A stretch of 64,000 nucleotides of DNA from assembly GCA_011523385.1 (NCBI GenBank), contig WTGX01000025.1, forward strand, positions 124,001 through 188,000. The letters run 5' to 3'. This document shows positions 42,513 to 53,304 of the stretch, piece by piece. The translations under genes were made by a program, and so were the position numbers. This DNA comes from Nitrospira sp. (GTDB lineage: Bacteria; Nitrospirota; Nitrospiria; Nitrospirales; UBA8639). Under the pieces are notes generated by a model that ran no database searches, had not been told where the DNA came from, and was given only the letters and a program-made list of their open reading frames with translations. Numbering within the stretch: the first letter of the stretch is position 1; the number at the start of each line of letters is the position of its first letter.

Positions 42513-42528
42513 TAGGTATCTATACCTA
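42513..42528. promoter_or_regulatory. Palindromic operator-like site upstream of the bfr promoter
   Basis: TAGGTATCTATACCTA: seven-base arms around a two-base centre, centred about 54 bases before the predicted bfr start, where activators often bind. The half-sites TAGGT and ACCTA match those of DtxR/IdeR iron-regulator boxes, but the gap is one base shorter. The regulator is not known. Confidence 0.5.
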
Positions 42529-42625
42529 TCAACGATTCTCTTTCTCAAATTCGCCGATTCGGATTCTCAACGTCTCTCAGGCGTCCGCGAAAAGGGTATT
42601 AAGAACAAGGATCAAGAGACGCAAG

Positions 42626-42655
42626 TTGACCCGTTTTCTCGCCCGGTGCTACTGT
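42626..42655 (+). promoter_or_regulatory. Promoter for the DUF255-AKR gene, near-leaderless
   Basis: TTGACC at 42626-42631 and TACTGT at 42650-42655, spacer 18 bases. The -10 ends only seven bases before the ATG at 42663, so the transcript would have almost no leader. No Shine-Dalgarno sequence is visible before the ATG, consistent with that. Confidence 0.45.
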
Positions 42656-42662
42656 CCGGGCC

Positions 42663-45600
42663 ATGGCTGATTCGCACCAGACCCGTTCCCCGAACCGTCT
42701 CATTCACGAAACCAGCCCCTACCTCCTGCAACATGCCTACAACCCGGTGGATTGGTATCCCTGGGGCCCGGAAGCGCTCCGGCTGGCCAAAGAACAGGAT
42801 AAACCTCTGCTCCTGTCGATCGGGTATTCCGCGTGTCATTGGTGCCACGTGATGGAACGGGAATCGTTTGAGAACGACGAGATCGCCTCGCTGATGAATC
42901 GCTATTACGTCTGCGTCAAGGTTGACCGGGAAGAACGCCCGGATCTCGATGAGATCTACATGCAGGCCACCATCGCCATGAATCAAGGAAACGGCGGTTG
43001 GCCCATGACGGTGTTTCTGACGCCGGATCAACAGCCGATTTTCGCCGGTACATATTTCCCGCCGACCGACAAATGGGGCAGGCCCGGCTTCGGCACGGTC
43101 CTCAAAAAAATTGCCGAAGGCTGGGAACGCGACCGTCCCGCCGTTGCCGACAGTGCCCAGCGTTTCACCGAACGGTTGCAAACCGCCATGCGCGTCCCCG
43201 CCCCCACAACAGTCGGACAACAGGAGCTTGACTCCGCGGTCGAGCAATTTTCAGCAGATTTCGATCCGGTCTATGGCGGGTTCGGCCAAGCCCCCAAATT
43301 TCCGCCGGCCACCGGGCTGGCATTTCTCCTCCGGCAATACCAGCGAACCGGGACTGAACACGTCCTGCACATGGTTTGTAAAACATTGGATGCCATGGCC
43401 GGCGGCGGCATGTACGACCATATCGGTGGAGGGTTTACCCGCTATTCCACTGATGAACGCTGGCTGGTCCCCCACTTTGAAAAAATGCTCTACGACAATG
43501 CCTTACTCGCCAGGACGTACCTCGAAGCGTTTCAGGTGACCGGCAACCTCGATTACAAGCGCGTCACCTGCGAAATTCTGGATTACATCCTGCGGGAAAT
43601 GACCTCACCCGAGTGCGGCTTTTATTCCGCCACGGACGCAGACTCGGAGGGCGTCGAAGGAAAGTTCTTCGTGTGGGACCCCGAACAAATCCGGGACATT
43701 GTCCCTTCGGAGCAGGACGCAATCCGTTTCTGCGCGTATTACGACATTACCTCTGACGGCAATTGGGAGCACCACAGTATTCCCAATACCCCCCACCCCC
43801 TCGAACACGTGGCGGAGAAACTTTCCTGTTCCCCGGAAGAGCTTCGAGAGACGATTGACCGGGTCAAACCGCTTGTCTATCAGGCTCGCCTGAAACGCGT
43901 GCCCCCGGGATTGGACGATAAAATCATCACGGCCTGGAACGGCATGATGATCAGCGCCCTGGCCGAAGCGGGACGGGTCTTGAGACACGCCCCCTATCTG
44001 GAAGCCGCGTGCCGGGCCGCTGATTTTCTACTCACTACGCTCTCCCGTCCCGATGGAGGCCTGTACCGTACCTGTCGTGCAAGCAAGGCCCACCTCAACG
44101 CGTACCTGGAGGACTACGCCTATCTCGTGGAAGCCCTTATCGACGTGTACGAAGCCGGCGGCGAAAAGCGATACCTCGGAGAGGCCGTCCGATTGGGCGA
44201 ACGTCTGTTGCGTGACTTTCTGGATAAGAAGCACGGTGGATTCTTTACCACGTCCAATGACCACGAAGTCCTCATCCTGCGAGGACGTGAAGGACCGGAC
44301 GGCGCCACGCCGAGTGGCAACGCCGTGGCAACCATGGCTTTGGCGCGGCTCTCGTTCCACGAGGATCGTGAAGATTTTCGGAACGCCGCCACGCATGCCG
44401 TTCGGGCTTACGGCCAACAAATCAGTCGCATACCCAGGGGGTTTGCCAAGACGATCATGGCCGCGGAATTCCTGTTGAACGGTCCCTTGGAATTGGCATT
44501 CGTCGGCGCGCCGACCGATCCGGGACATGGCCGTTTGCTTGATGAGGTGGCCCGTCATTTCGTTCCCTATCGCATCATTGCTCACGGCACCACCGATGAC
44601 CCCGAGCCGGGGCATCCACTTCTGAAGGGCAAACACCTCGTCGAGGGACAAGCCGCCTTATACGTGTGTCGAAACTATACCTGTCGCGCTCCTCTCACCG
44701 ATCCCAAAGACGTTGCACAGGCCTTATCCGACGCCCCTCAGGAGGCGGCGACATCCCGCATGCTCGCCTCTCCGGGCCTACCGGGATCTGCCACAGTTCA
44801 TGGCACCGCCGCTTACGTGTCCAGGATATTGGGGCGATCTTCCGGTCCCACGGCCCACGGCTATACAACCCTGGGATCCACGGGCCTCACCAACTCCAGG
44901 ATCGGATTCGGCGGCTACAGAACGGGCATTGACCAGGAAGACCACCGGGCCGCCCTCATGAAAGCCTTCAGGGAAGGCTGCAACCTCATCGATACCTCCA
45001 CGAACTATGCGGACGGCGACAGCGAACGCCTGGTGGGAAGCGTGCTTCAGGAGTTGATTTCCCAAAAAGAAATAACTCGCGACGACGTGATTGTGGTTTC
45101 AAAAATCGGCTATGTGCAAGGAAAAAATCTGCAGTACGCCAAATCCAGAGAAGAGGCCGGGCGCGCCTATCCCGACATGGTCAAATACGGGGAAGACATC
45201 TGGCATTGCCTCCACCCCGAGTTTCTCGAGGACCAACTCACAGGCTCTCTCGACCGCCTCGGACTCGCCACGCTGGACGTCTGCCTCCTGCACAACCCGG
45301 AATATTTTCTCTCCGACGCGAAACGACGAAAGCTGACCGTCGACGCCTCCACCCTGGATGAACTGCGGACCGAATTTTACCGACGAATCGAGCAGGCGTT
45401 TGTCTATTTTGAGCAACAGATCGACTCAGGCCGCATCCAGTATTATGGCGTCTCCTCCAATACGAGTACAGCCCAACCGGATAATCCGGAAGCGACCTCG
45501 CTGTCCCGCATGCTCGAAGCCGCTCAACGGGCGGCGCAACAGGCAGGCAAAGCCAATCATGGGCTTCGCGTGCTTCAATTGCCCATGAACCTCTTCGAGC

Positions 45601-46334
45601 CGGGAGCCCTGCTCGTACCCAATACCGGACGGGAAAACACCGTGCTGGAGTTTGCCCAAGAACATCGCATCGCAGTGCTCGCAAACAGGCCGCTCAATGC
45701 CATACCCGCCGGCCAACGGGGAATAATACGACTGGCCGCTCCGCGGTATGAGCCGGTGGAAACGCCCTTTGAGACGCAACACCAGACCGTCCTGGCGTTG
45801 GAAGAAACGTTTCGTAAAGACTTTGCGCCCCTGATCCCCTATTCGGGAAAAGGACTGGAACCCAAGGACTTCTTTTCCTTGGCTGATGAACTCGGTCGCC
45901 TCCGATCCCAAATTCACAACCTGGAGCATTGGGATCAGATTGAATCACAGATGATTGCCCCACACATCAATCAGGCCCTTCAGGTTAGCACCAGGCACAT
46001 GAACCAGGATAAAGCTACGGAATGGCAAAATTGGCAAACCCGGTACGTCTCCAAACTGCTGCTTTTGCTCAAAATCATACGGCAGGAAGCGGCAAAGAAA
46101 AGTGAGCAACACCTGCAATCCGTCACTTCGACGATCGACCGATTCCTTCCGCAAGAAAAACACGGAGAACCATTATCACGAAAGGCGCTGTGGTGTTTGA
46201 CCAGCACACCCGGTGTCACCTGCGTCCTGAATGGCATCCGCACCACGGATTACGTCGAGGATTCTCTGACGATCCTCGGATGGAAACCCCTGCCCAAGCC
46301 CCAACCCGTCTTCGAGAGCATGCAGGCTCAATGA
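42663..46334 (+). CDS. DUF255 thioredoxin-glycosidase-fold protein fused to aldo/keto reductase
   Basis: One open frame of 1223 residues with no internal stop. Residues 1-165 are a thioredoxin-like DUF255 domain with Cys58 and Cys61 ([14 protein letters not shown]). Residues about 180-690 form an (alpha/alpha)6-barrel region as in YyaL/spermatogenesis-associated proteins ([39 protein letters not shown]). From about 733 an aldo/keto reductase begins ([20 protein letters not shown]). Its catalytic tetrad is complete: Asp777, Tyr782, Lys814, His877. The AKR part is long (about 490 residues) with a helical insert. The joint function is unknown. Confidence 0.9.
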   Translation: MADSHQTRSPNRLIHETSPYLLQHAYNPVDWYPWGPEALRLAKEQDKPLLLSIGYSACHWCHVMERESFENDEIASLMNRYYVCVKVDREERPDLDEIYMQATIAMNQGNGGWPMTVFLTPDQQPIFAGTYFPPTDKWGRPGFGTVLKKIAEGWERDRPAVADSAQRFTERLQTAMRVPAPTTVGQQELDSAVEQFSADFDPVYGGFGQAPKFPPATGLAFLLRQYQRTGTEHVLHMVCKTLDAMAGGGMYDHIGGGFTRYSTDERWLVPHFEKMLYDNALLARTYLEAFQVTGNLDYKRVTCEILDYILREMTSPECGFYSATDADSEGVEGKFFVWDPEQIRDIVPSEQDAIRFCAYYDITSDGNWEHHSIPNTPHPLEHVAEKLSCSPEELRETIDRVKPLVYQARLKRVPPGLDDKIITAWNGMMISALAEAGRVLRHAPYLEAACRAADFLLTTLSRPDGGLYRTCRASKAHLNAYLEDYAYLVEALIDVYEAGGEKRYLGEAVRLGERLLRDFLDKKHGGFFTTSNDHEVLILRGREGPDGATPSGNAVATMALARLSFHEDREDFRNAATHAVRAYGQQISRIPRGFAKTIMAAEFLLNGPLELAFVGAPTDPGHGRLLDEVARHFVPYRIIAHGTTDDPEPGHPLLKGKHLVEGQAALYVCRNYTCRAPLTDPKDVAQALSDAPQEAATSRMLASPGLPGSATVHGTAAYVSRILGRSSGPTAHGYTTLGSTGLTNSRIGFGGYRTGIDQEDHRAALMKAFREGCNLIDTSTNYADGDSERLVGSVLQELISQKEITRDDVIVVSKIGYVQGKNLQYAKSREEAGRAYPDMVKYGEDIWHCLHPEFLEDQLTGSLDRLGLATLDVCLLHNPEYFLSDAKRRKLTVDASTLDELRTEFYRRIEQAFVYFEQQIDSGRIQYYGVSSNTSTAQPDNPEATSLSRMLEAAQRAAQQAGKANHGLRVLQLPMNLFEPGALLVPNTGRENTVLEFAQEHRIAVLANRPLNAIPAGQRGIIRLAAPRYEPVETPFETQHQTVLALEETFRKDFAPLIPYSGKGLEPKDFFSLADELGRLRSQIHNLEHWDQIESQMIAPHINQALQVSTRHMNQDKATEWQNWQTRYVSKLLLLLKIIRQEAAKKSEQHLQSVTSTIDRFLPQEKHGEPLSRKALWCLTSTPGVTCVLNGIRTTDYVEDSLTILGWKPLPKPQPVFESMQAQ

Positions 46335-46369
46335 CGACGGCCAAGCCGTTTCGTCATGTCTGCGAACCA

Positions 46370-48925
46370 TTACACGTTTCGTACCCAGATCTCCCAAAAA
46401 CGAGACAAATTTTCCCATTCACGACCAAGTGAATAGGTGTTCAAGCCGAGAGGAGCGGGTTGACGATCCGTTGTGCGCCGGATTCGAAATTCTCCGGCAT
46501 CCGGCTTTGCGGAAAACATGATCGCACCGTGGGAATCCGTTCGGTAAATGGTCATGGGCTCGTACGCCTGCAAAACGTCCTCGGCGGGATGCCCGTAACG
46601 ATTTCCTTGGCCCGCGGACACCACCGCGGTCTTCGCGTTCAGTCGTTGAATCCATTGTCGATTCAGTGAGCTCTTGGCTCCATGATGCGGAATTTTGACC
46701 AAGGTCGCCGACTCCACCAACGGATGGCCGGTCAATCTGGCCAAGGCTTCGACTTCCGCGTCAGCCGTCAGCAGAATGGAGTGCTTTCCGCAAGTCAGAC
46801 TCAGAACCACGGAGAGATTGTTCAATTCCGATCCTCGAAAGTCGTTCAACGTGGCGTCATTTTCCGCCAACGGCGGGTTCAGCGATATGAATCGACAGCG
46901 CCCTTCCTGCACCAGCGTTTCTCCTTCCAGGGCGATACGTTCAACGAGTCCCTGTCTCGCAATCGCATTTTGGAGACGTTGATAAAAGGGCTTCGCTCGC
47001 CGAATCCCGTTACTCCAGTAATGATCGACCTCGAAGTTGTCGATGATCCAGGCAAGCCCACCCACGTGATCCAATTGCGGGTGAGTGGCAATCACGTGAG
47101 TCAACCGCCTGACGCCTCGATCCCACAAATACGGTCCCACCACCATTCGGCCGATATCCCACCGTTCATAGGCAGCCCCGCCGTCAACCAGGATCACGTC
47201 GCCGCCGGGAAGTTCGATCACCGTAGCGTCGCCTTGACCCACGTCCAGAAACGTCACGCGCAACGCATCGTCCTCGAATACGTGTCGCGGCGACCACGCC
47301 CACCACAACAGGCAGAAGATCAGCGCACTCACGCTCACGACCTGGACCGTTCTTTTCCGGCTGAGTAACGCCATCATGAAACACAGATAGAAGCCTGCCA
47401 TGAACAGGATCGACGGCGACGCCACGTGCCATTCGGCGCCGGGAATCATGGCCAGCATGCCGACAACGGATGTCAAGCCGTCCATGATTTCCTGATGAAC
47501 CCAGCCAAAAGGCAAGTGCTCCAGCCCGCCGAGCAAGACGATCAGCGACGCGCCAAGTCCCAATGGCACGACCAGCATGCCGACGAAAGGCACGACAACC
47601 GCATTGGCAAAGAGTCCCAACCACGCCACTTGATTGAAATAGTACGCGACGAGCGGCACGGTCCCCACGGTGGCGGCAAGGGTCATCAACGCATACTGTT
47701 TTCCCCAACGTTTCACTTTGTCCGTGAAGGCCTGCGGGATCTCGTCCTCGTCGTCGCTTGTACTCCATTGAAACACCAGGGCAATAGCCAGGACGGATAC
47801 GTACGAGAGTTGAAAAGACAGGGCGTACAGCGCCCTGGGATCGGCCAATATCGTACACAACGCGGCGATGCCCAATGCAATGAGAATCTGTCGCTCATAA
47901 CCGATCCACACCGAGAAGAGATACAACAGGATCATCAGCAGCGATCGAACGGTCGCGACGTGGGCGCCGGACAACAACGTATAAAACAGGACCATGGGGA
48001 CGGTGACCAGCACGGCAAGTTGCCTGGGAGTCAGGATACACGAGAGTCTTTCCAGCCACTTGGCCGGCATGCGGCGAGTTATCCCTCGCACGCCCAGGAA
48101 CGAGACAAAGGCCAGCAATCCCAAATGCGAACCTGATATGGAAATGATGTGGACCGTCCCCGTCGTCATGAAATCGTCACGCACGTCCGGGGGAATATCG
48201 TTCTGCTCTCCGACGATCATGCCCAGGAATAAGCCGCGGGCTGGTTGCCTGAGCGTTGAAATGGCAGCGTGGCGCACCTGATTCCTCCCACGATCAATCT
48301 GCGACCATATCCATTCACTGAAGTCGAAGATACCAGGAGGTTGAACCTGTATTCCCTGAGGTCCCCTGACGGTCGCGACCGCGTGAATCCCGTGGTCCCT
48401 GAGATAGGCGCCATAATCAAATCCGCCGGGATTACGCGTGCCGAAGGGTGGACGCATTCGGGCACGTACGGTAATCCTGTCTCCCCGAAACACATCCGTA
48501 TCCGGTCCACACTCGCCACCGGACTCGCATGGACGCCAAGTCAAACGCAGATTTCCACGAACCTCACGTCTCGTCGCGCCCTGTTCGACGGATTCCACGG
48601 CCACGATCATCGTCATTCGGCCTGGGCCATGCTCGACCGGTGCCGTCACGACGCCAGAAAGCGTCACCTCTTGCCGACCAGTCTGAAACGGCAGATCAAT
48701 ACCTTGATCTGTTCTCGCGTCCAGCAACCAATACCCCAAGCCGGCCAGGACACAAGCATACAGGATAAGTCCCTGTCTCTTGGAGAAATGCGCCGTCTTC
48801 TCACACCAGGACAACGCGCCGGCGACGAAGACCAGCAGGACAACGATAGTGAGCGGAAGAAACAAAAGATAGGACCCGAGCAGGAGTCCCACGAGGAAGG
48901 CAATAATGCCGGGAAGGAATATCAA
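46370..48925 (-). CDS. comEC: ComEC/Rec2 DNA-uptake channel with metallo-beta-lactamase domain
   Basis: 851 residues. An N-terminal DUF4131 region (about 1-200) is followed by a ComEC polytopic core with HIISISGSHLGLLAFVSFLG (about 255-274). The C-terminal metallo-beta-lactamase-type domain has LDVGQGDATVIELPGGD and HPQLDHVGGL, and later VKIPHHGAKSS. ComEC carries single-stranded DNA across the inner membrane during transformation; the soluble domain may be the nuclease. Natural competence would also need comEA and type IV pili, not in this window. It is 26 bases from glmM and probably cotranscribed. Confidence 0.95.
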   Translation of the reverse strand: MIFLPGIIAFLVGLLLGSYLLFLPLTIVVLLVFVAGALSWCEKTAHFSKRQGLILYACVLAGLGYWLLDARTDQGIDLPFQTGRQEVTLSGVVTAPVEHGPGRMTMIVAVESVEQGATRREVRGNLRLTWRPCESGGECGPDTDVFRGDRITVRARMRPPFGTRNPGGFDYGAYLRDHGIHAVATVRGPQGIQVQPPGIFDFSEWIWSQIDRGRNQVRHAAISTLRQPARGLFLGMIVGEQNDIPPDVRDDFMTTGTVHIISISGSHLGLLAFVSFLGVRGITRRMPAKWLERLSCILTPRQLAVLVTVPMVLFYTLLSGAHVATVRSLLMILLYLFSVWIGYERQILIALGIAALCTILADPRALYALSFQLSYVSVLAIALVFQWSTSDDEDEIPQAFTDKVKRWGKQYALMTLAATVGTVPLVAYYFNQVAWLGLFANAVVVPFVGMLVVPLGLGASLIVLLGGLEHLPFGWVHQEIMDGLTSVVGMLAMIPGAEWHVASPSILFMAGFYLCFMMALLSRKRTVQVVSVSALIFCLLWWAWSPRHVFEDDALRVTFLDVGQGDATVIELPGGDVILVDGGAAYERWDIGRMVVGPYLWDRGVRRLTHVIATHPQLDHVGGLAWIIDNFEVDHYWSNGIRRAKPFYQRLQNAIARQGLVERIALEGETLVQEGRCRFISLNPPLAENDATLNDFRGSELNNLSVVLSLTCGKHSILLTADAEVEALARLTGHPLVESATLVKIPHHGAKSSLNRQWIQRLNAKTAVVSAGQGNRYGHPAEDVLQAYEPMTIYRTDSHGAIMFSAKPDAGEFRIRRTTDRQPAPLGLNTYSLGREWENLSRFWEIWVRNV

Positions 48926-48951
48926 GGAGAAGTTATCAGTCGTTCGTCAAA

Positions 48952-50301
48952 TCATCCAATTGCAGATTTGACCACTCCGGCCAATGCATCTGCGACTTCT
49001 CTGATCTGCGAATCATCCCGGCCCTCAACCATGACCCGGACCAACGGCTCGGTTCCGGAATATCGAACCAGAATCCGTCCCGTTCCATTCAACCGTTCTT
49101 CACCGGATCGAATCGCTTCCCGTAACTCGGGAAGAGAGCCGAGATCGGGCTTCCGGTTCACCTTCACGCCCAACAAAACTTGCGGAACCGTTTCGATGCA
49201 CTGAGTCAGCTCCGAGACAGGAGAACCGGACCGCTTGACCAACTTGAGCATTTGCAGGCCGGAAATCAGACCGTCTCCGGTCGTATTATAGTCGAGAAAA
49301 ATGACGTGTCCCGATTGTTCTCCCCCCAGGTTGTAACCCTCGGCCAACATGCGTTCGAGGATGGACCGGTCGCCAACGGGGGTCCGGATCAGATTGATTC
49401 CGTTCTTTTGCATGGCCAATTCAAATCCGAAATTCGTCATGACCGTTCCAACGACGGTATCGCGGTTGAGCCTGCCGCGTCGCTGCAGGTCCAAAGCAAA
49501 CGCGGCCAAGGACTGATCTCCATGCACCACGTCACCCTCTTCGTTCACAAACACGGCCCGGTCCGCGTCGCCATCCAGCGCAATGCCGATGTCACCACGT
49601 TGCGCGCGAACGGCCTCTTGCAGTCGCCCGGGGGAGAGCGCCCCATGCCCCGCATTGATATTCGTGCCATCCGGCTCGTCTCCGATAACGGATACGTCAG
49701 CTCCCAGCTCCCGGACCACTTTCGGAAAGACCGAATACGCGGCGCCATGGGCACAGTCGATAACCACCTTCAGCCCCTGACAATCCATTTCGCGCGGCAA
49801 GGACCGTTTCACGAATTCGATATAGCGCCCTTGGGCATCGTCGATACGAAACGCCTTGCCAATTTCATTGGCCGTGGGACGAAGGTGTTCGATCTCGTTG
49901 GACAGGATCAATTCTTCAATGCGTAATTCGAGTTCATCCGGAAGTTTGAAGCCGTCATGCGAAAAAAACTTGATCCCGTTGTCCTGGTACGGATTGTGGG
50001 AGGCGGAAATCATCACCCCCGCGTCGGCTCGGAGGCTGCGCGTCAAAAACGCCACGCCCGGCGTGGGCATCGGCCCGACGAGCAAGACGTCAACCCCCAT
50101 GGAACAAATCCCGGAGACCAACGCCGATTCCAACATATAGCCGGAAAGACGGGTGTCTTTGCCGATCACGATCTGATGGTGCCCCGCCCGTCCCTTGAAC
50201 ACGTAGGCCACGGCCCGACCCAGCTTCAACACCGTTTCACTGGTCATGGGCTCCAGGTTGGCAATACCCCGCACCCCGTCGGTTCCGAATAATTTCCGCA
50301 C
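48952..50301 (-). CDS. glmM: Phosphoglucosamine mutase
   Basis: Converts glucosamine-6-phosphate to glucosamine-1-phosphate for UDP-GlcNAc. 449 residues from a GTG at 50301 (VRKLFGTDGVRGIAN, the usual family start), with GGAGG four bases upstream. The phosphoserine is Ser101 in SASHNPYQDNGIKFF. The metal loop DGDADRAVF and the C-terminal RYSGTEPLVRVMVEG are present. An ATG at 50328 overlapping the folP stop is the alternative start. Confidence 0.96.
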   Translation of the reverse strand: MRKLFGTDGVRGIANLEPMTSETVLKLGRAVAYVFKGRAGHHQIVIGKDTRLSGYMLESALVSGICSMGVDVLLVGPMPTPGVAFLTRSLRADAGVMISASHNPYQDNGIKFFSHDGFKLPDELELRIEELILSNEIEHLRPTANEIGKAFRIDDAQGRYIEFVKRSLPREMDCQGLKVVIDCAHGAAYSVFPKVVRELGADVSVIGDEPDGTNINAGHGALSPGRLQEAVRAQRGDIGIALDGDADRAVFVNEEGDVVHGDQSLAAFALDLQRRGRLNRDTVVGTVMTNFGFELAMQKNGINLIRTPVGDRSILERMLAEGYNLGGEQSGHVIFLDYNTTGDGLISGLQMLKLVKRSGSPVSELTQCIETVPQVLLGVKVNRKPDLGSLPELREAIRSGEERLNGTGRILVRYSGTEPLVRVMVEGRDDSQIREVADALAGVVKSAIG

Positions 50302-50327
50302 GTTACCTCCTGACACGGTACCACCCA

Positions 50328-51179
50328 TCAGGCTTGAGCTATGGCTTCCGACATTCGCACCACTTCACGGATCGACCTGACGTCATGCACGCGAACCATC
50401 CCTGCCCCACCCAACACCGCAGCCGCCACGGCCGCGGCAGTTCCCATGATGCGTTGGTCCACGGGTTGACCGGTGATCGTCCCGATAAAGGATTTATTCG
50501 ACACGCCGATCAGAACGGGACGACCCAACTCCCGAAACGAGCCGAGTCCCTTCAGTAAGGATAAATTCTGTTGTGCATTTTTTGCAAATCCGATCCCCGG
50601 ATCGATCAACATGTGCTCGCGAGCGATACCAAGTTCCTCCGCGTGTCTCATGCGATTTCCCAAATAATCCCGCACCTCCTCCACCACGTTGTCATATTGA
50701 CAATACTCCTGCATCGTCTGCGGCGTGCCTCGCATATGCATCAGAACAAGTCCGGCCTTCGTCCGCGCAATGACGTGCCCCATTCGGGGGTCGTGCTCCA
50801 ACGCGCTGATGTCGTTGATGAGCACGGCACCCCAACCGATAGCCCGTTCGGCAACGCCGGCTTTCCGGGTATCGACCGACAACGGAATCGTCGCCCGTTT
50901 GCCGATGACCTCCAGGACCGGCTTCAAGCGACGAATTTCCTCCCGTTCGTCAATCGTCTGCGAACCTGGTCGCGTCGACTCGGCACCAACGTCAACCAGA
51001 TCGGCCCCTTCACTCACCATGCGTTCAACATGAGCCAAGGCCCGGTGAGGGTCGAGAAAGCGCCCGCCGTCGGAAAAGGAATCCGGGGTGACGTTCAAAA
51101 TGCCCATCACCAGGACGCGACGGGAGCAGGGAATCCTGACGTGGCAGGCTTGCAGGTACGCGGAGTGTGTTTCATCCAT
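50328..51179 (-). CDS. folP: Dihydropteroate synthase
   Basis: Joins p-aminobenzoate to dihydropterin pyrophosphate in folate synthesis; the target of sulfonamides. 283 residues from the ATG at 51179. VMGILNVTPDSFSDGGRF and the DVGAESTRPGS block are the two signature loops, with LIDPGIGFAKN near 195. A frame open to a TTG at 51248 would add 23 atypical residues. It lies between ftsH and glmM, an order seen in many bacteria. Confidence 0.95.
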   Translation of the reverse strand: MDETHSAYLQACHVRIPCSRRVLVMGILNVTPDSFSDGGRFLDPHRALAHVERMVSEGADLVDVGAESTRPGSQTIDEREEIRRLKPVLEVIGKRATIPLSVDTRKAGVAERAIGWGAVLINDISALEHDPRMGHVIARTKAGLVLMHMRGTPQTMQEYCQYDNVVEEVRDYLGNRMRHAEELGIAREHMLIDPGIGFAKNAQQNLSLLKGLGSFRELGRPVLIGVSNKSFIGTITGQPVDQRIMGTAAAVAAAVLGGAGMVRVHDVRSIREVVRMSEAIAQA

Positions 51180-51329
51180 GGAGAGCCCCGATTCGAGAGA
51201 GGGCCCAGTCAGCACCGGGACAGGATCACTCACGATGAAAGGTGGCAACGCCTACAAATCGACTACCGGTGAAGAAGAACTCGAATGCCCAAAGAAGGCA
51301 GGGATGGGACGCACAAAAGCGCAATGCCG

Positions 51330-53147
51330 TCACACTTGCGCCGGCTCTCGAACGATGGTTCCTCGATTGATGATCTGATCGATCTCCAAGGAATCCAAAA
51401 CCTCTTTTTCTAACAGGGCTTCAGCCAAAGCCCGTAGGGTATGAATATGTTCCGTAAGCATGCGCTTCGTCCGCTCGTAGGCTTCCACGATCAACCGTTT
51501 GACTTCATGATCGATTTCCAGGGCCACTTGCTCACTGAAGTCCCGACGTGCCGTAATCTCCCGACCCAGGAAAATCTCCTCATCTTTTTTGCCGAAGGTC
51601 AACGGTCCCAATTTGTCGCTCATGCCCCATTCACACACCATTTTCCTGGCAAGTTCCGTGGCCCGTTCAATGTCGTTCCCCGCGCCGGTGGTGACGTTTT
51701 TTAAAATCAGTTCCTCGGCCACGCGACCACCCAATAAAATCGACAGGGTGTTATAGAGAAATTCCTCGGAATAACTGTGCCGGTCATCGATGGGAAGCTG
51801 CATGGTCATACCCATGGCGCGCCCCCTGGGAATGATCGTCACTTTGTGCACCGGGTCGGCGCCCGGCAACAACTTGGCCATGAGAGCGTGACCAGCCTCA
51901 TGATACGCCGTGGTGCGCTTTTCGTCTTCGCTCAGGACCAGGCTCTTGCGCTCGGCCCCCATCATGACTTTATCCTTGGCATTTTCAAAATCGATGAGTT
52001 CCACCAACTTCTTGTCCAGTCGAGCGGCCCAGAGCGCCGCCTCGTTGACGAGGTTTTCCAAATCAGCCCCTGAAAAACCTGGCGTTCCCCTGGCAATCTG
52101 CTCAAGGTTCACGTCGGAAGCCACGGGCACCTTCTTGGTGTGGACCTTGAGAATCTCCACGCGCCCCCGCACGTCGGGACGATTGACCACCACCTGTCGG
52201 TCGAACCGGCCTGGCCGCAACAAGGCAGGATCAAGAACGTCGGGACGGTTCGTGGCAGCAACGAGAATCACGCCTTCGGTCGTATCGAACCCATCCATCT
52301 CCACGAGTAACTGGTTCAAGGTCTGTTCCCGCTCATCGTGACCGCCACCCAGGCCCGCGCCGCGCAACCGACCGACGGCATCAATTTCGTCTATGAAAAT
52401 GATACAGGGCGCATGCTTCTTCCCCTGTTCAAACAGGTCGCGCACGCGAGAAGCACCCACTCCCACGAACATTTCCACAAAATCGGACCCGCTGATGCTG
52501 AAAAACGGGACACCCGCTTCTCCGGCAATGGCTTTCGCCAACAGAGTCTTTCCCGTTCCCGGAGGGCCGACGATCAGCACCCCTTTGGGGATTCGCCCAC
52601 CGAGTTTTTGAAATTTTTGTGGATCTTTCAAAAATTCGATGATTTCAACGACTTCTTCCTTGGCTTCTTCCACGCCGGCCACGTCGGCAAAGGTCACCTT
52701 TTTCTTTTCCTCGGTCAGGAGACGCGCTCGACTCTTCCCGAACGAGAGGGCCCGATTGCCGCCGATCTGCATTTGTCGCATCAGGAAAAACCATAATCCG
52801 AGAAACAGGATAAACGGTCCCCAAGTCACGAGAAACGTGATATACCAAGGACTTTCATCGGGCGGCTTGGCTTCAATCTGCACCGACTGCTCTCTCAGGG
52901 CTTTGACCAGGTCCGGATATTCAACGGTATAGGTCCGAATCCGGTTGCCATCCTTTAAAATCGCACTGATATGACTGTCCTTCATGGTGACCTTGGAAAT
53001 CTCTCCCCGCTCCAGGTGAGCCATGAAGTCACTGAAGATCACTTCCTCTTCGGGCGGCTGAGACGGCACGGTGAACAGGTTGAACAACAGGATCATGAAC
53101 AGCCCAACCACCACCCAAAACAGCAAATTCTTGACACGAGAATTCAT
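51330..53147 (-). CDS. ftsH: ATP-dependent zinc metalloprotease FtsH
   Basis: Membrane AAA+ protease that degrades membrane and regulatory proteins. 605 residues from the ATG at 53147. Two membrane segments (about 5-25 and 99-123) enclose a short periplasmic domain. Walker A GPPGTGKT is at 194-201, Walker B FIDEID and the second region of homology ([20 protein letters not shown]) follow, and the zinc motif HEAGH is at 416-420. It follows tilS by 157 bases, so it may have its own promoter. Confidence 0.98.
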   Translation of the reverse strand: MNSRVKNLLFWVVVGLFMILLFNLFTVPSQPPEEEVIFSDFMAHLERGEISKVTMKDSHISAILKDGNRIRTYTVEYPDLVKALREQSVQIEAKPPDESPWYITFLVTWGPFILFLGLWFFLMRQMQIGGNRALSFGKSRARLLTEEKKKVTFADVAGVEEAKEEVVEIIEFLKDPQKFQKLGGRIPKGVLIVGPPGTGKTLLAKAIAGEAGVPFFSISGSDFVEMFVGVGASRVRDLFEQGKKHAPCIIFIDEIDAVGRLRGAGLGGGHDEREQTLNQLLVEMDGFDTTEGVILVAATNRPDVLDPALLRPGRFDRQVVVNRPDVRGRVEILKVHTKKVPVASDVNLEQIARGTPGFSGADLENLVNEAALWAARLDKKLVELIDFENAKDKVMMGAERKSLVLSEDEKRTTAYHEAGHALMAKLLPGADPVHKVTIIPRGRAMGMTMQLPIDDRHSYSEEFLYNTLSILLGGRVAEELILKNVTTGAGNDIERATELARKMVCEWGMSDKLGPLTFGKKDEEIFLGREITARRDFSEQVALEIDHEVKRLIVEAYERTKRMLTEHIHTLRALAEALLEKEVLDSLEIDQIINRGTIVREPAQV

Positions 53148-53304
53148 AAAAATACGTTCCTTCTCTCTCTCAACCCTCCCGGGCAAACCGGAATCGTTTC
53201 GAAAATATCAGAAATACTACCATGAGGATCGAGCATCTGCAACCTACTGCCCTTTACGTAATCCCTCACTGGATGGTGCGTTACCGTCGCAACCCCGGTA
53301 TTTC

